The notes beneath the pieces are model-generated. The model ran no database searches. It was not told the DNA's origin and saw nothing but the letters and a program-made list of their open reading frames with translations. The position numbers and the translations under genes are program-made. Shown here piece after piece: positions 22,636-31,337 of a DNA stretch of 64,000 bases. The DNA comes from Micromonospora coriariae (GTDB taxonomy: Bacteria > Actinomycetota > Actinomycetes > Mycobacteriales > Micromonosporaceae), in NCBI RefSeq assembly GCF_900091455.1, contig NZ_LT607412.1:3658001-3722000 (forward strand), in the 5' to 3' direction. Position 1 is the first letter of the stretch; every line of letters starts with the position of its first letter.

Positions 22636-23962
22636 CCGCCAGGGCGGCGTTGGCCTGGGCGATGAACCGGGAGGTGGCCGCGCGGGTGCCGGCGCGCCCG
22701 GAGCGGACGCTCTCCGCGGCGGTGACGAGCAGGGTACGCACCTTGGCGTGCCCCTTCGGGGGTGGCGCCGGCGCCGGCCCGAGCTGTTCGGCGATGCTGA
22801 CGTTGAACGCGGCGGCTCGCTGCTGCGCCGGGTCGGTGATGCTGCCCTCGGTGTAGCGGCGGACGGCGATGCTGGCGTTGAGGCCGCGTTCGTGGCCGAG
22901 GACGGTCCCGGCCTCGCCGTTCGTGGTCAAAAAGTTGATCACGTCGATGACGGTGTCCGGGTGGCGGGTGCCGCGGAACGCCGCCCAGTACATCGACGCA
23001 CGCGCCCACTGTGCACCAGGTGGGCCGGGGAAGCCGACCACGCCCAGCTCGGCCTCGGTGAGCCGTTGCAGCTCCGGCAGTTGGTGGGACCAGGCGAAGG
23101 ACGCGGCGGTCAACCCGCTGACCACCAGTTGCCGGGCCGGCTCCCCGCTGTCGGCCTGCTCGACAAGTGCCGCGCCCGGTGTGGCCCGCCCGGCCCGGGC
23201 GCGCTGCCACAGCTCGAACCAGCCGATCAGCTCGTCCGCGCCGAAGCCGAGCTGGTGCCCCCGGTAGAACTCGCCGCCCTGGGCGCGCAGCCAGAGCCAG
23301 AGCGCGCGGTAGTCGCCGGACGCGTCCATGGTGCCGGCCACCCGGCCGTCGCTGGCCTCGGTGACCTGTTCCGCCCAGGCGATGTAGTCCGCCCAGGGCA
23401 TCCCGCTGCGTGGCTCCGGCATCCGCAGCTCCCGCAGCAGGTCCCGGTTGAAGACCACCGCCGCGAGGGTCTGGCCGCCGGCCACCGCCATCGTCCGCCC
23501 GTCCACAGTGCCGTAGCGGATCAGGCTCTCCGGCAGGCCGCGCAGGTCCAGGCGATGGTCGGCGACCCGCTCGCTGAGGTCGAGGACGATCTGGCGCTGG
23601 GTGTACTCGGTCAGCACGGCGTCGTCGAGCTGGATCAGGTCCGGCACGTTGCCGCCGGCCGCCTGGGTGGCCAGCCGGTCGTAGTAGCCGTCGGCGCCCT
23701 GCCAGGTGACGCGGAAGGTGACCCGGGGGTTGCGCTCCGAGTAGAGCCGCAGCACCTTCTCGGTCAGCTCGGCCCGCTTCGTCCCGCCCCACCAGAAGAC
23801 CGACAGCTCGACCGGCCCCTCGTCGGTCGATGTGGCGGGGCCGTCGCTGCATCCGGTCAGCCCGCCGGCGGCCAGCAGGGGAGCACCGAGCAGCGCGCCC
23901 AGCACCCGGCGCCGGCCCGGGTCGGCGTCGAAGCGGTCGATCGGGGGTCGAACAGCGGGCAC
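22631..23962 (-). CDS. Extracellular solute-binding lipoprotein (family 1, sugar-type)
   Basis: The 443-residue protein has an N-terminal lipoprotein signal: basic GRRRVLG, a hydrophobic run and the lipobox LTGC (35-38), with Cys38 the lipidated residue. The RR pair suggests Tat or Sec export. The mature part resembles sugar-binding SBP_bac_1 proteins (VELSVFWWGGTKRAELTEKV, then the VPDLIQLDDAVLTEY segment, and AVAGGQTLAAVVFNRDLL). It would capture an oligosaccharide outside the cell for an ABC importer, but no permease or ATPase gene lies nearby. GTG 23962, with AGGAG six to seven bases upstream, was preferred because the signal peptide follows directly; a longer open frame upstream has no signal. 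It diverges from purC. Confidence 0.9.
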   Translation of the reverse strand: MPAVRPPIDRFDADPGRRRVLGALLGAPLLAAGGLTGCSDGPATSTDEGPVELSVFWWGGTKRAELTEKVLRLYSERNPRVTFRVTWQGADGYYDRLATQAAGGNVPDLIQLDDAVLTEYTQRQIVLDLSERVADHRLDLRGLPESLIRYGTVDGRTMAVAGGQTLAAVVFNRDLLRELRMPEPRSGMPWADYIAWAEQVTEASDGRVAGTMDASGDYRALWLWLRAQGGEFYRGHQLGFGADELIGWFELWQRARAGRATPGAALVEQADSGEPARQLVVSGLTAASFAWSHQLPELQRLTEAELGVVGFPGPPGAQWARASMYWAAFRGTRHPDTVIDVINFLTTNGEAGTVLGHERGLNASIAVRRYTEGSITDPAQQRAAAFNVSIAEQLGPAPAPPPKGHAKVRTLLVTAAESVRSGRAGTRAATSRFIAQANAALAA

Positions 23963-24089
23963 GGGGTCTCCTGGCACCTGCGGGCGGCGGCGGTCGGACC
24001 ATTCACGCAGGCGGCGTGGGAAGGTGTCAACGTCCGTCCGGGCACCCCTGCCCAGAACGGCGGTGCGGGTGGTCGAAGGAGGCCCCCCG

Positions 24090-24947
24090 GTGCCGCGTGG
24101 TGTACTAGGGCGCGTGGAACTTCTGCACTCGGGCAAGGTCCGGGACGTCTACGCCGACGGCGACGACCTGATCCTGGTCGCCTCGGACCGCATCTCGATC
24201 TACGACGTGGCGCTGCCGACGCCGATTCCGGACAAGGGTCGCCTGCTCACCGCGCTCTCGCTGTGGTGGTTCGAGCAGCTCGCCGACCTGGTGCCGAACC
24301 ACGTCATCTCCGCCGCCGACGTGCCGGCGGAGTTCGCCGGGCGGGCGATCCGCTGCCAGCGCCTGGACATGGTCCCGGTCGAGTGCGTCGCCCGGGGCTA
24401 CCTCACCGGCGGCGGCCTGCGGGAGTACGAGCGCACCGGCGCGGTCTCCGGCGTGCCGCTGCCCCGAGGGCTGGGCGAGGCGTCGATCCTGCCCAAGCCG
24501 ATCTTCACACCGTCGAGCAAGGCACCGATGGGTGAGCACGACGAACCCATCACGTACGACGACGTGGTGGACAAGGTGGGCGAGGCGACTGCCGAGCGAC
24601 TGCGGCAGATCACCCTCGACGTCTACCGGCGCGGCGCGGAGCTGGCCGCCGACCGGGGCATCCTGGTCGCCGACACCAAGATCGAGCTGGGCTGGGCGCC
24701 GGACGGCACGCTGGTCCTCGCCGACGAACTGCTCACCTCCGACTCGTCCCGGTTCTGGCCGGCCGAGTCGTACCAGCCCGGGCGGGTGCAGTTCTCCTAC
24801 GACAAGCAGTACGTGCGGGACTGGGCCACCGGCAGCGGCTGGGACAAGCAGGGCCCGGCGCCGGATCTGCCGGCCGAGGTGGTCGAGGCGACCCGGGCCC
24901 GCTACGTCGAGGTCTACGAGAAGCTCACCGGCAACCGCTGGGAGTAA
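24090..24947 (+). CDS. purC: Phosphoribosylaminoimidazole-succinocarboxamide synthase (SAICAR synthetase)
   Basis: The 285-residue enzyme joins aspartate to CAIR with ATP in purine synthesis. Family landmarks are LLHSGKVRDVY (glycine-rich ATP loop), SDRISIYD, CQRLDMVPVECVARGYLTG, SSKAPMGEHDEP, VDTKIELGW-type motif VADTKIELGW, DSSRFWPAESY and SYDKQYVRDW. GTG 24090 was chosen because AAGGAGG lies exactly seven bases upstream (24076-24082); GTG 24114 nearer the conserved core has no such site. No other pur gene is adjacent. It converges with glpK, with only four bases between the two stops, so the transcripts probably run into each other. Confidence 0.95.
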   Translation: MPRGVLGRVELLHSGKVRDVYADGDDLILVASDRISIYDVALPTPIPDKGRLLTALSLWWFEQLADLVPNHVISAADVPAEFAGRAIRCQRLDMVPVECVARGYLTGGGLREYERTGAVSGVPLPRGLGEASILPKPIFTPSSKAPMGEHDEPITYDDVVDKVGEATAERLRQITLDVYRRGAELAADRGILVADTKIELGWAPDGTLVLADELLTSDSSRFWPAESYQPGRVQFSYDKQYVRDWATGSGWDKQGPAPDLPAEVVEATRARYVEVYEKLTGNRWE

Positions 24948-24951
24948 CCGC

Positions 24952-26436
24952 TCAGTCCACCCAGTCCAGGGTGCGCTGGACGGCCTTGTGCCACTGGCGC
25001 AGCTCCTGCTCGCGCAGCTCGGGGGCCATGGTCGGCTCCCACTGCGCGTCGGAGCGCCACTGTGCCCGCAGGGTGGCCAGGTCCGGCCAGAAACCGACCG
25101 CCAGACCGGCCGCGTACGCGGCGCCGAGGCAGGTGGTCTCGGTGATCCGGGAGCGGACCACCGGCACGTCGAGCACGTCGGCGAGGAACTGCATGAGCAG
25201 GCCGTTGGCGGTCATGCCGCCGTCCACCCGGAGTCGACGCAGCGCCACGTCGGAGTCGGCGTTCATCGCGTCGACCACCTCGCGGGTCTGCCACGCCGAC
25301 GCCTCCAGGACCGCACGGGCCAGGTGCCCCTTGGTGATGTAGCCGGTCAGACCGGCGATCACCCCACGGGCGTCGCTACGCCAGTGCGGAGCGAACAGGC
25401 CCGAGAACGCCGGCACCACGTAGCAGCCGCCGTTGTCGTCCACGGTGCGGGCCAACTCCTCCACCTCGGCGGCCGTGGAGATCAACCCGAGGTTGTCCCG
25501 CAGCCACTGCACCAGTGAACCGGTGACCGCGATGGCGCCCTCCAGGGCGTACGCCGGTGGTTGGCCCTTGATCCGGTAGGCGACCGTGGTGAGCAGGCCG
25601 TGCGTCGACGGGACCGGGCTGGCCCCGGTGTTGAGCAGCAGGAAGCTGCCGGTGCCGTAGGTGCACTTCGCCTCGCCCGGCTGGAAGCAGGTCTGGCCGA
25701 ACAGGGCCGCCTGCTGGTCGCCGAGCGCGCTGGCCACCGGCACTCCGGCCAGCACTCCGGTGGCGGTGCCGTACACCTCGGCGGAGCTGCGGATCTCCGG
25801 CAGCATGGCCGCCGGCACGCCCATCGCGTCCAGCAGTTCCGGGGCCCAGGCCAGGGTGGCGAGGTCCATCAGCATCGTCCGGCTGGCATTTGTCACGTCG
25901 GTGACGTGCTCGCCGGTCAGCTTCCAGATCAGCCAGCTGTCCATGGTGCCGAAGAGCACCTCGCCGCGCTCGGCGCGCTCGCGCAGGCCGTCAACCTCGT
26001 CCAGCAGCCAGCGCAGCTTCGGCCCGGCGAAGTAGGTGGCCAGCGGAAGGCCGGTGCGGGTCCGGAACAGCTCCTCGCCGTACGCCGTCTCCAGCTCGCG
26101 CAGCAGCGGCCCGGTCCGGGTGTCCTGCCAGACCAGCGCGTTGGCCACCGGTCGTCCGGTGGCCCGGTCCCAGACCACTGTCGTCTCCCGCTGGTTGGTG
26201 ATGCCGACCGCGGCCAGCCCGGCCGTGTCGGTGCCGGCCGACCGCAGCGCCTCCTGGACGACCTGCTGGACGTTTTCCCAGATCTCCTCGGCGTCGTGTT
26301 CCACCCAGCCGGGTCGGGGAAAGATCTGCCGGTGCTCGCGCTGCGCCACGGCGACGATCTCCCCGGCCCGGTCGAAGACGATGCACCGCGAGGAGGTGGT
26401 GCCCTGATCGATGGCGGCGACGTACTGGGGGGTCAC
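24952..26436 (-). CDS. glpK: Glycerol kinase
   Basis: The 494-residue FGGY-family enzyme phosphorylates glycerol with ATP to sn-glycerol 3-phosphate. It has [14 protein letters not shown] near the start, [22 protein letters not shown], the [14 protein letters not shown] motif, [24 protein letters not shown] and [15 protein letters not shown], all at the expected order and length. GTG 26436 opens [12 protein letters not shown] and is the first codon consistent with the family start; the ribosome site is weak. No glpF or glpD is adjacent, so it stands alone here. It diverges from the PRPP synthetase-like gene. Confidence 0.96.
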   Translation of the reverse strand: MTPQYVAAIDQGTTSSRCIVFDRAGEIVAVAQREHRQIFPRPGWVEHDAEEIWENVQQVVQEALRSAGTDTAGLAAVGITNQRETTVVWDRATGRPVANALVWQDTRTGPLLRELETAYGEELFRTRTGLPLATYFAGPKLRWLLDEVDGLRERAERGEVLFGTMDSWLIWKLTGEHVTDVTNASRTMLMDLATLAWAPELLDAMGVPAAMLPEIRSSAEVYGTATGVLAGVPVASALGDQQAALFGQTCFQPGEAKCTYGTGSFLLLNTGASPVPSTHGLLTTVAYRIKGQPPAYALEGAIAVTGSLVQWLRDNLGLISTAAEVEELARTVDDNGGCYVVPAFSGLFAPHWRSDARGVIAGLTGYITKGHLARAVLEASAWQTREVVDAMNADSDVALRRLRVDGGMTANGLLMQFLADVLDVPVVRSRITETTCLGAAYAAGLAVGFWPDLATLRAQWRSDAQWEPTMAPELREQELRQWHKAVQRTLDWVD

Positions 26437-26538
26437 GGCAGCACCGTACCCGGACCCGCCGCGCGGTGCGACAGGCGTCACGGTCGGTTGCGGCCTGCCG
26501 CCGTCCCGCGCCGACCGATTCGCCTACGATCTGCGAAC

Positions 26539-27477
26539 GTGCGTGACATCGCCGTTTTCAGTGGAACCGCCCATCCCGACCTCGCCACCGAGATCTGCGC
26601 CCACCTGGGGGTGCCGCTGCATCCCGTGCGGGTCTCCCGGTTCGCCAACGACTGCCTGGAAGTGCAACTGCAGGCCAACTGCCGGGAGCGGGACGTCTTT
26701 CTGATCCAGCCGCTGGTGCCGCCGGTGCAGGAGCACCTGGTCGAGCTGCTGCTGATGATCGACGCCGCCCGGGGGGCGTCCGCCGGCCGGATCACTGTGG
26801 TGCTGCCGCACTACGCGTACGCCCGCTCGGACAAGAAGGACGCGCCGCGGATCTCGATCGGCGCCCGGCTCGTCGCCGACCTGCTCACCTCGGCCGGCGC
26901 CGACCGGGTGCTCGCGATGACCCTGCACTCGCCCCAGGTGCACGGCTTCTTCAGCGTGCCCGTGGACCACCTGCACGCGCTGCGCGAGCTGGCCGCCCAC
27001 TTCCGGCGCTACGACCTCAGCAACACCGTCGTCGTCTCGCCCGACCTGGGCAACGCCAAGGAGGCCGCGGCCTTCGCCCGGCTGCTCGGCACGCCGGTGG
27101 CGGCGGGGGCGAAGCAGCGGTTCAGCGACGACCTGGTCAAGATCAGCGCGGTGATCGGTGAGGTGACCGACAAGGACGTCATCGTGCTGGACGACGAGAT
27201 CGCCAAGGGCAGCACGGTCGTCGAGCTGATGGAGCACCTGCGGGGCCTGAAGGTCCGCTCGATCCGGTTGGCCTGCACGCACGGCCTCTTCTCCGGCGAC
27301 GCGCTGCGGCGACTCAGCGACCAGTCCGGCGTACTGGAGATCGTCTGCACCAACACGGTGCCCATCCCGACCGCCAAGCGGGTCCCCAAACTCCAGGTCC
27401 TCTCGGTGGCCCCGGCCCTGGCCGAGGCGATGCGCCGGATCCACAACGGCGAATCCGTCTCCGCGCTCTTCGCCTGA
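26539..27477 (+). CDS. Ribose-phosphate pyrophosphokinase-like protein (divergent paralogue)
   Basis: The 312-residue protein has the two phosphoribosyltransferase-like lobes of PRPP synthetase: IAVFSGTAHPDLATEI, VSRFANDCLEVQLQ, FLIQPL, YAYARSDKKDAPR, TLHSPQVHGFFSVP and VVSPDLGNAK. The PRPP-binding loop reads VLDDEIAKGST in place of the usual DDMxDTxGT. The flexible-loop region (ARSDKKD) keeps the basic residues. This divergence suggests a non-classical enzyme, perhaps using another nucleoside triphosphate or a different phosphoribosyl chemistry. GTG 26539 starts VRDIAVFSG. It converges with an RsbW-like gene across a short hairpin. Confidence 0.85.
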   Translation: MRDIAVFSGTAHPDLATEICAHLGVPLHPVRVSRFANDCLEVQLQANCRERDVFLIQPLVPPVQEHLVELLLMIDAARGASAGRITVVLPHYAYARSDKKDAPRISIGARLVADLLTSAGADRVLAMTLHSPQVHGFFSVPVDHLHALRELAAHFRRYDLSNTVVVSPDLGNAKEAAAFARLLGTPVAAGAKQRFSDDLVKISAVIGEVTDKDVIVLDDEIAKGSTVVELMEHLRGLKVRSIRLACTHGLFSGDALRRLSDQSGVLEIVCTNTVPIPTAKRVPKLQVLSVAPALAEAMRRIHNGESVSALFA

Positions 27478-27492
27478 GCCCGCAGGGCGGGC
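27478..27492. terminator. Short hairpin filling the gap between convergent genes
   Basis: GCCCGC (27478-27483) and GCGGGC (27487-27492) with a three-base loop occupy all but one base of the gap between the PRPP synthetase-like and RsbW-like stops. Confidence 0.5.
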
Positions 27493-27493
27493 G

Positions 27494-27949
27494 TCAGTGC
27501 GCGGTGCGGTTGCCGATGGTGAGGGTTGAGGTGATGCGGACGGTGGTGCCGGCGGTGCCGGTGGCCACCTCCATGGCGTCGGTCAGCTCGCGGGCCAGCC
27601 AGAGGCCCCAGCCGCCGGCGGTGTCCGGGGCCGGCCGTCGGCGGTCGCCCAGCCGCTGCGCACTGATCCCGTGCCCGTGGTCGGCAACCTCGCAGACCAG
27701 CGTCCCCGGCTCCTGCCAGAGCCGCAGCCACCCTCGCCCGCCACCGTGCCGCACGGCGTTGGTGATCAGCTCGTTGACCGCCAGTACGAAGTCGTCGAGC
27801 CGCTGGCCGATCAACCCGCAGGCGTGCGCGCAGGAGGTGACCGAGTGTCGGATCTCGGTCACCTGGGCCTGGTCGAAGGCCTTGGCGATCAGGAGCGCAG
27901 GTTCGATGGGCACAACCGTACGCGGTGCGTGCGGATCTGCGTTCGTCAT
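27494..27949 (-). CDS. RsbW-like histidine-kinase-fold ATPase (anti-sigma type)
   Basis: The 151-residue protein has the GHKL/HATPase_c_2 motifs in order: N box ELITNAVRHG, G1 box VADHGHGIS and G2 box GGWGLWLARELTD. It has no sensor or phosphoacceptor domain, so it belongs to the single-domain serine-kinase/anti-sigma group that is abundant in streptomycetes and relatives. Its partner is not nearby. ATG 27949 is preferred, since the long open frame upstream overlaps the divergent kinase promoter region. A second ATPase of this group, fused to STAS, lies at 30538-31278, and a third lies at 57262-57669. Confidence 0.88.
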   Translation of the reverse strand: MTNADPHAPRTVVPIEPALLIAKAFDQAQVTEIRHSVTSCAHACGLIGQRLDDFVLAVNELITNAVRHGGGRGWLRLWQEPGTLVCEVADHGHGISAQRLGDRRRPAPDTAGGWGLWLARELTDAMEVATGTAGTTVRITSTLTIGNRTAH

Positions 27950-28068
27950 GGCCCGTCCCGGCGGCGGATCTCGGAGAATTTCGCGGCTTTTCCACCGTAC
28001 GTCAGGGTTTCCCGAACCGCACTCGCTGCCGGCCGCCCCGCTGGTCGGACTGTGGCATCCTGACCGCC

Positions 28069-29202
28069 ATGCCGTCGCCATCGGGTGGATTCGAGGTGCC
28101 GCTCTGGCGGGCGCTCGCGGTGTTCCGGTTCGCGTCCCTGGCGTACGTCTGCGTGCTCGCGGTACGCGACGCCGACCGGTACGCCCACCCGCTCGTCGTC
28201 GTGGCCATGGTCCTGGTGATGATCGCCTGGACGGTGGCGACCGCGATCGGCTACGCCCGCCCGGCCTGGCGGCGCTGGCCGCTGCTGCTGGCCGACCTCG
28301 CGGTGGTGATGGCCATCGTGCTGGCGACCCCGTGGGTCGTCGGCCGGGCGGCGCTCGCCACCGGCGTGCCCACCATGGGGGTGGCCTGGATGGCGGGCCC
28401 GGTCCTGGCCTGGGCCGTCTCCGGTGGCCGGCGGCGGGGCACCGTGGCCGCGCTGCTGGTCGCCGGCGCGGACCTGGCCACCCGGGAACGGATCGGCCAG
28501 TCCTCGTTCACCGGGGTGATCCTGATGCTGCTCGCCGGAGTGGTGGTCGGGCACGTCGCCCGGCTCGCGGCGACCGCCGAGGAGCGGCTGCAACGCGCGG
28601 TGGAGCTGGAGGCGGCCACCCGGGAGCGGGAGCGGCTGGCCCGGGGCATCCATGACTCGGTTCTCCAGGTGCTGGCACTCGTGCAGCGGCGCGGCGCCGA
28701 CCTGCCCGGCGAGGCCGGCGAGCTGGCCCGCCTGGCCGGCGAGCAGGAGGCCGCGCTGCGCGCACTGATCGCTGGCGCCACCCCGGCCGGCGCCACCGCC
28801 CCGGACGCCGCCGGCACGGTGGATCTTCGGACGCTGCTCGGCCGGTACGCCTCACCTGCGGTGTCGCTCTCCGCGCCGGCCACCCCGGTGCCGCTGCCCC
28901 GGCAGGTGGCCGGGGAGTTGGCCGCCGCGACAGGCGCGGCGCTGGACAACGTGGGGCGGCACGCCGACGGGCGGGCCTGGGTGCTGATCGAGGACGAGGG
29001 GGCGACCGTGACCGTGTCCATCCGTGACGAGGGGCCGGGCATCCCGGACGGCCGGCTGACCGAGGCGGCCGCCCAGGGGCGGCTCGGCGTGACGCAGTCG
29101 ATCCGGGGCCGGATGGTGGACCTCGGCGGAACGGTCCGGATCGTGTCGGCCCCCGAGGCCGGCACCGAGATCGAGCTGACCGTGCCGAGGGCGGAGCAGT
29201 GA
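28069..29202 (+). CDS. Sensor histidine kinase (NarL-type two-component system)
   Basis: The 377-residue membrane kinase has about five hydrophobic helices in the first 165 residues (a MacS-like sensor region). It then has a dimerisation/phosphoacceptor helix, RERLARGIHDSVLQVLALVQ, with the histidine in GIHDSVLQ near residue 195, and a GHKL ATPase domain (ALDNVGRHADG, IRDEGPGIPDG). The phosphorylated histidine would pass phosphate to the LuxR-type regulator downstream. The two genes overlap by four bases (GTGA), indicating translational coupling. ATG 28069 is the first codon of the hydrophobic region. The signal is unknown. The upstream gene diverges. Confidence 0.92.
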   Translation: MPSPSGGFEVPLWRALAVFRFASLAYVCVLAVRDADRYAHPLVVVAMVLVMIAWTVATAIGYARPAWRRWPLLLADLAVVMAIVLATPWVVGRAALATGVPTMGVAWMAGPVLAWAVSGGRRRGTVAALLVAGADLATRERIGQSSFTGVILMLLAGVVVGHVARLAATAEERLQRAVELEAATRERERLARGIHDSVLQVLALVQRRGADLPGEAGELARLAGEQEAALRALIAGATPAGATAPDAAGTVDLRTLLGRYASPAVSLSAPATPVPLPRQVAGELAAATGAALDNVGRHADGRAWVLIEDEGATVTVSIRDEGPGIPDGRLTEAAAQGRLGVTQSIRGRMVDLGGTVRIVSAPEAGTEIELTVPRAEQ

Positions 29203-29870
29203 GCCAGGTGCGGGTGATGGTGGTCGACGACCATCCGATGTGGCGCGAGGGAGTGGCCCGTGACCTGACCGAGGCCGGTTTCCTGGTGGTGGCCACCAGC
29301 GGCGAGGGGCGGCAGGCGATCCGGGTGGCCCCCGCCGCCCGGCCGGACGTGGTCGTCCTCGACCTGCAACTACCCGATGTCTCCGGCGTCGAGGTGGTCC
29401 GCGGGCTGCGCGTGGCGCTGCCCGACGTGCGGGTGCTGATGCTCAGCGCCAGTGGCGAGCAGCAGAGCGTGCTGGACGCGGTCAAGGCGGGGGCCACCGG
29501 GTACCTGGTGAAGTCGACGGCGCCGGCCGAGTTCCTCGACGCGGTGCGCCGCACGGCGGCCGGCGATCCGGTGTTCACCCCCGGCCTGGCCGGACTGGTC
29601 CTCGGTGAGTACCGCCGGTTGGCCGCCGGGCCGGCGTCGGACGCCGGGTCGGCCGGCGGCGCGGAGCCCGGGGCGCCGCGTCTCACCGACCGGGAGACGG
29701 AGGTGCTGCGCCTGGTGGCCAAGGGGGTGTCGTACAAGCAGATCGCGCAGCGGCTCGGGCTGTCGCACCGCACCGTGCAGAACCACGTGCAGAACACGCT
29801 GGGCAAGCTGCAACTGCACAACCGGGTCGAGCTGACCCGGTACGCCATCGAACGGGGCCTGGACGACTGA
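29199..29870 (+). CDS. LuxR/NarL-family response regulator
   Basis: The 223-residue regulator has a receiver domain (1-120) with acidic pair VVDDH (8-12), the phosphorylation site Asp55 in VVLDLQLP and Lys near 105 in YLVKSTAP. A GerE-type helix-turn-helix follows (about 155-215: LTDRETEVLRLVAKGVSYKQ, then LGLSHRTVQNHV). Phosphorylation by the kinase encoded just upstream should promote DNA binding. GTG 29199 lies inside the kinase stop (GTGA overlap). A glycine/alanine-rich linker (around 130-150) joins the domains. The target genes are not evident. The gene ends six bases before the convergent DUF5709 gene. Confidence 0.95.
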   Translation: MSQVRVMVVDDHPMWREGVARDLTEAGFLVVATSGEGRQAIRVAPAARPDVVVLDLQLPDVSGVEVVRGLRVALPDVRVLMLSASGEQQSVLDAVKAGATGYLVKSTAPAEFLDAVRRTAAGDPVFTPGLAGLVLGEYRRLAAGPASDAGSAGGAEPGAPRLTDRETEVLRLVAKGVSYKQIAQRLGLSHRTVQNHVQNTLGKLQLHNRVELTRYAIERGLDD

Positions 29871-29876
29871 ACCCGG

Positions 29877-30449
29877 TCAGACCGAGCGCGGCGGCTCCGT
29901 CTCGTGGATGGCCAGCTCCTCGGCGCTCGCCCCGCCGCCCGCCGAACCGGCGTCGTACGCCACGGAGTCGGTCTCCTGGTCGGTGTGCGCCCCCTCGTCC
30001 GGTTCCACCAGCCGGCCCACAGTGGCGTCGGCCACCGTGCCGAGCTGGCCGTGGTCGTAGAGGGAGACCGGCGACTTCGGGTCGGACGTGGGGCCGGGAT
30101 CCATCACGTCGGCGTCCAGTTGGGCCTCCGCCGCGGCTTCCAGGTTGTCCGCCTCGAAAGCGATCTTCGGATCGATCGTGCCGGCCAGCGGATCGTCCAC
30201 CGGGCGTTCGAAGCTCTCCCGCTGGAGCTTGTAGTCCAACGACTCACCGTCGAGCTGTTCCTCGGCGGTGGTCCCGAACCGGTCCACCGCCACCGGCGTC
30301 CGGTCGCCGGGCAGCTGGGCCGGGTCCGGCCCGTCCGCCTCGCGCCCGGTGAGCACGTCGTCGTTGGCCGTCGAGTCGTCGTCGGCGGTGCCGGGCAGGC
30401 CGTCCGCCTCGGTGTCGGACACGGGGGTCGGGTACTCGTTGTCGCGCAT
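29877..30449 (-). CDS. DUF5709 family protein
   Basis: The 190-residue strongly acidic protein has DUF5709-type sequence. It starts MRDNEYPTPVSDTEADGLPG and includes VAVDRFGTTAEEQLDGESLD, then ESFERPVDDP, EQLDADVMD and GRLVEPDEGAHTDQETDSVA. This family is actinobacterial, has no known function and looks mostly disordered apart from short helices; the repeated SLD/L..R...RPV and G.LVEPDEG blocks are its hallmark. It has no signal or membrane segment. ATG 30449 begins the conserved block. Other genes on this strand follow further upstream, beginning with the STAS/ATPase gene, but the gap of 88 bases suggests its own promoter. Confidence 0.9.
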   Translation of the reverse strand: MRDNEYPTPVSDTEADGLPGTADDDSTANDDVLTGREADGPDPAQLPGDRTPVAVDRFGTTAEEQLDGESLDYKLQRESFERPVDDPLAGTIDPKIAFEADNLEAAAEAQLDADVMDPGPTSDPKSPVSLYDHGQLGTVADATVGRLVEPDEGAHTDQETDSVAYDAGSAGGGASAEELAIHETEPPRSV

Positions 30450-30537
30450 GTCTGATCACTACCCGCTGCCCTGCCGCCGTAACCGGGGGCCGCCGGCCGT
30501 GTGGTGGAGAGCCGGACACCGGGGCGGGAACCGCCCG

Positions 30538-31278
30538 TCAGTCGACGGGGTCGGTGTCGTCATCGGGGTGCAGCACGCACCAGACGACCTTCCCGTCCGG
30601 AACCGGGCTGCTGCCCCACCGGTGGGCCACCGTGTCGATGAGCAGCAGGCCCCGCCCGCCGGCCCGGGTCGGTGGGGCCGGCCCCGCGAACGCGGGCCGG
30701 AGGGGGGAGTGGTCGCGAACCGCCACGCGCAGGGTGCCGGCCTGAGGAGCCAGCCGGATGGTCATCGGGGTTCGGGCGTGCGCCACCACGTTGTTGACCA
30801 TCTCGGTGATCGCGAGGCTCGCGGGTTCGGCCAGGGTCCGCACGTCCCAGTGCTGGCAGCCGGTGGCGACCAGCTCGCGGGCCTGCCGGGCGGCGCCGAC
30901 GGTCGGGGCGAGCTCAGCGGTGAGGACCGCCGCCAGCGGCGCCGCCGCCAGGGCGCCGTCCAGGGTCGGCCAGGCCGGGACGCCGGTCGGTGCGGCGTCG
31001 GCGCCGCCGGGTCCGGAGGTCGCCGGGTCGCAGAGCAGCAGGTCCGCGGCGGGCCAGTCGGCGACCTCCCGGCGGATCTCGGCGAAGACGCTCCGGCCGA
31101 CCGGGTCGGCGACCCGCAACCCGGTCACGTCGGCCACCACGGTGCCGGGTCGGTCGCAGAGGCGGGTCAGCAGCGCGGCCCGGACGGTGTCGGCGCCGGC
31201 CGCGTCGAGCACTCCGGTGAGCCGGACCACCCCGGACGCCTCGTCGATCTCCACCAGACAACGCGCATCGGTCGGCAT
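30538..31278 (-). CDS. STAS-domain and RsbW-like ATPase fusion
   Basis: About 246 residues in two parts. The N-terminal STAS-like fold (residues 5-95: LVEIDEASGVVRLTGVLDAAG, TVVADVTGLRVAD) lacks an obvious phosphorylatable serine. The C-terminal GHKL ATPase (135-245) has SLAITEMVNNVVAHA, VRDHSPLRP and AGGRGLLLID. Such fusions carry both partner-switch modules and occur in actinomycete stress regulation. ATG 31278 fits the STAS start. An alternative ATG at 31338 overlaps the SDR stop (ATGA) and would add 20 residues and couple the two genes. The downstream gene is DUF5709. Confidence 0.82.
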   Translation of the reverse strand: MPTDARCLVEIDEASGVVRLTGVLDAAGADTVRAALLTRLCDRPGTVVADVTGLRVADPVGRSVFAEIRREVADWPAADLLLCDPATSGPGGADAAPTGVPAWPTLDGALAAAPLAAVLTAELAPTVGAARQARELVATGCQHWDVRTLAEPASLAITEMVNNVVAHARTPMTIRLAPQAGTLRVAVRDHSPLRPAFAGPAPPTRAGGRGLLLIDTVAHRWGSSPVPDGKVVWCVLHPDDDTDPVD

Positions 31279-31337
31279 GATCGCCCCAGTGTGCTCCCGG
31301 GCGACAGAAGTCGCATCCGGCCGCCCGATACCCGTCA

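Noticed and set aside
23832..24089. Longer in-frame start for purC upstream of GTG 24090
   Set aside because: The extension is Arg/Pro-rich, overlaps the divergent solute-binding gene promoter, and lacks a ribosome site; GTG 24090 has an ideal one.
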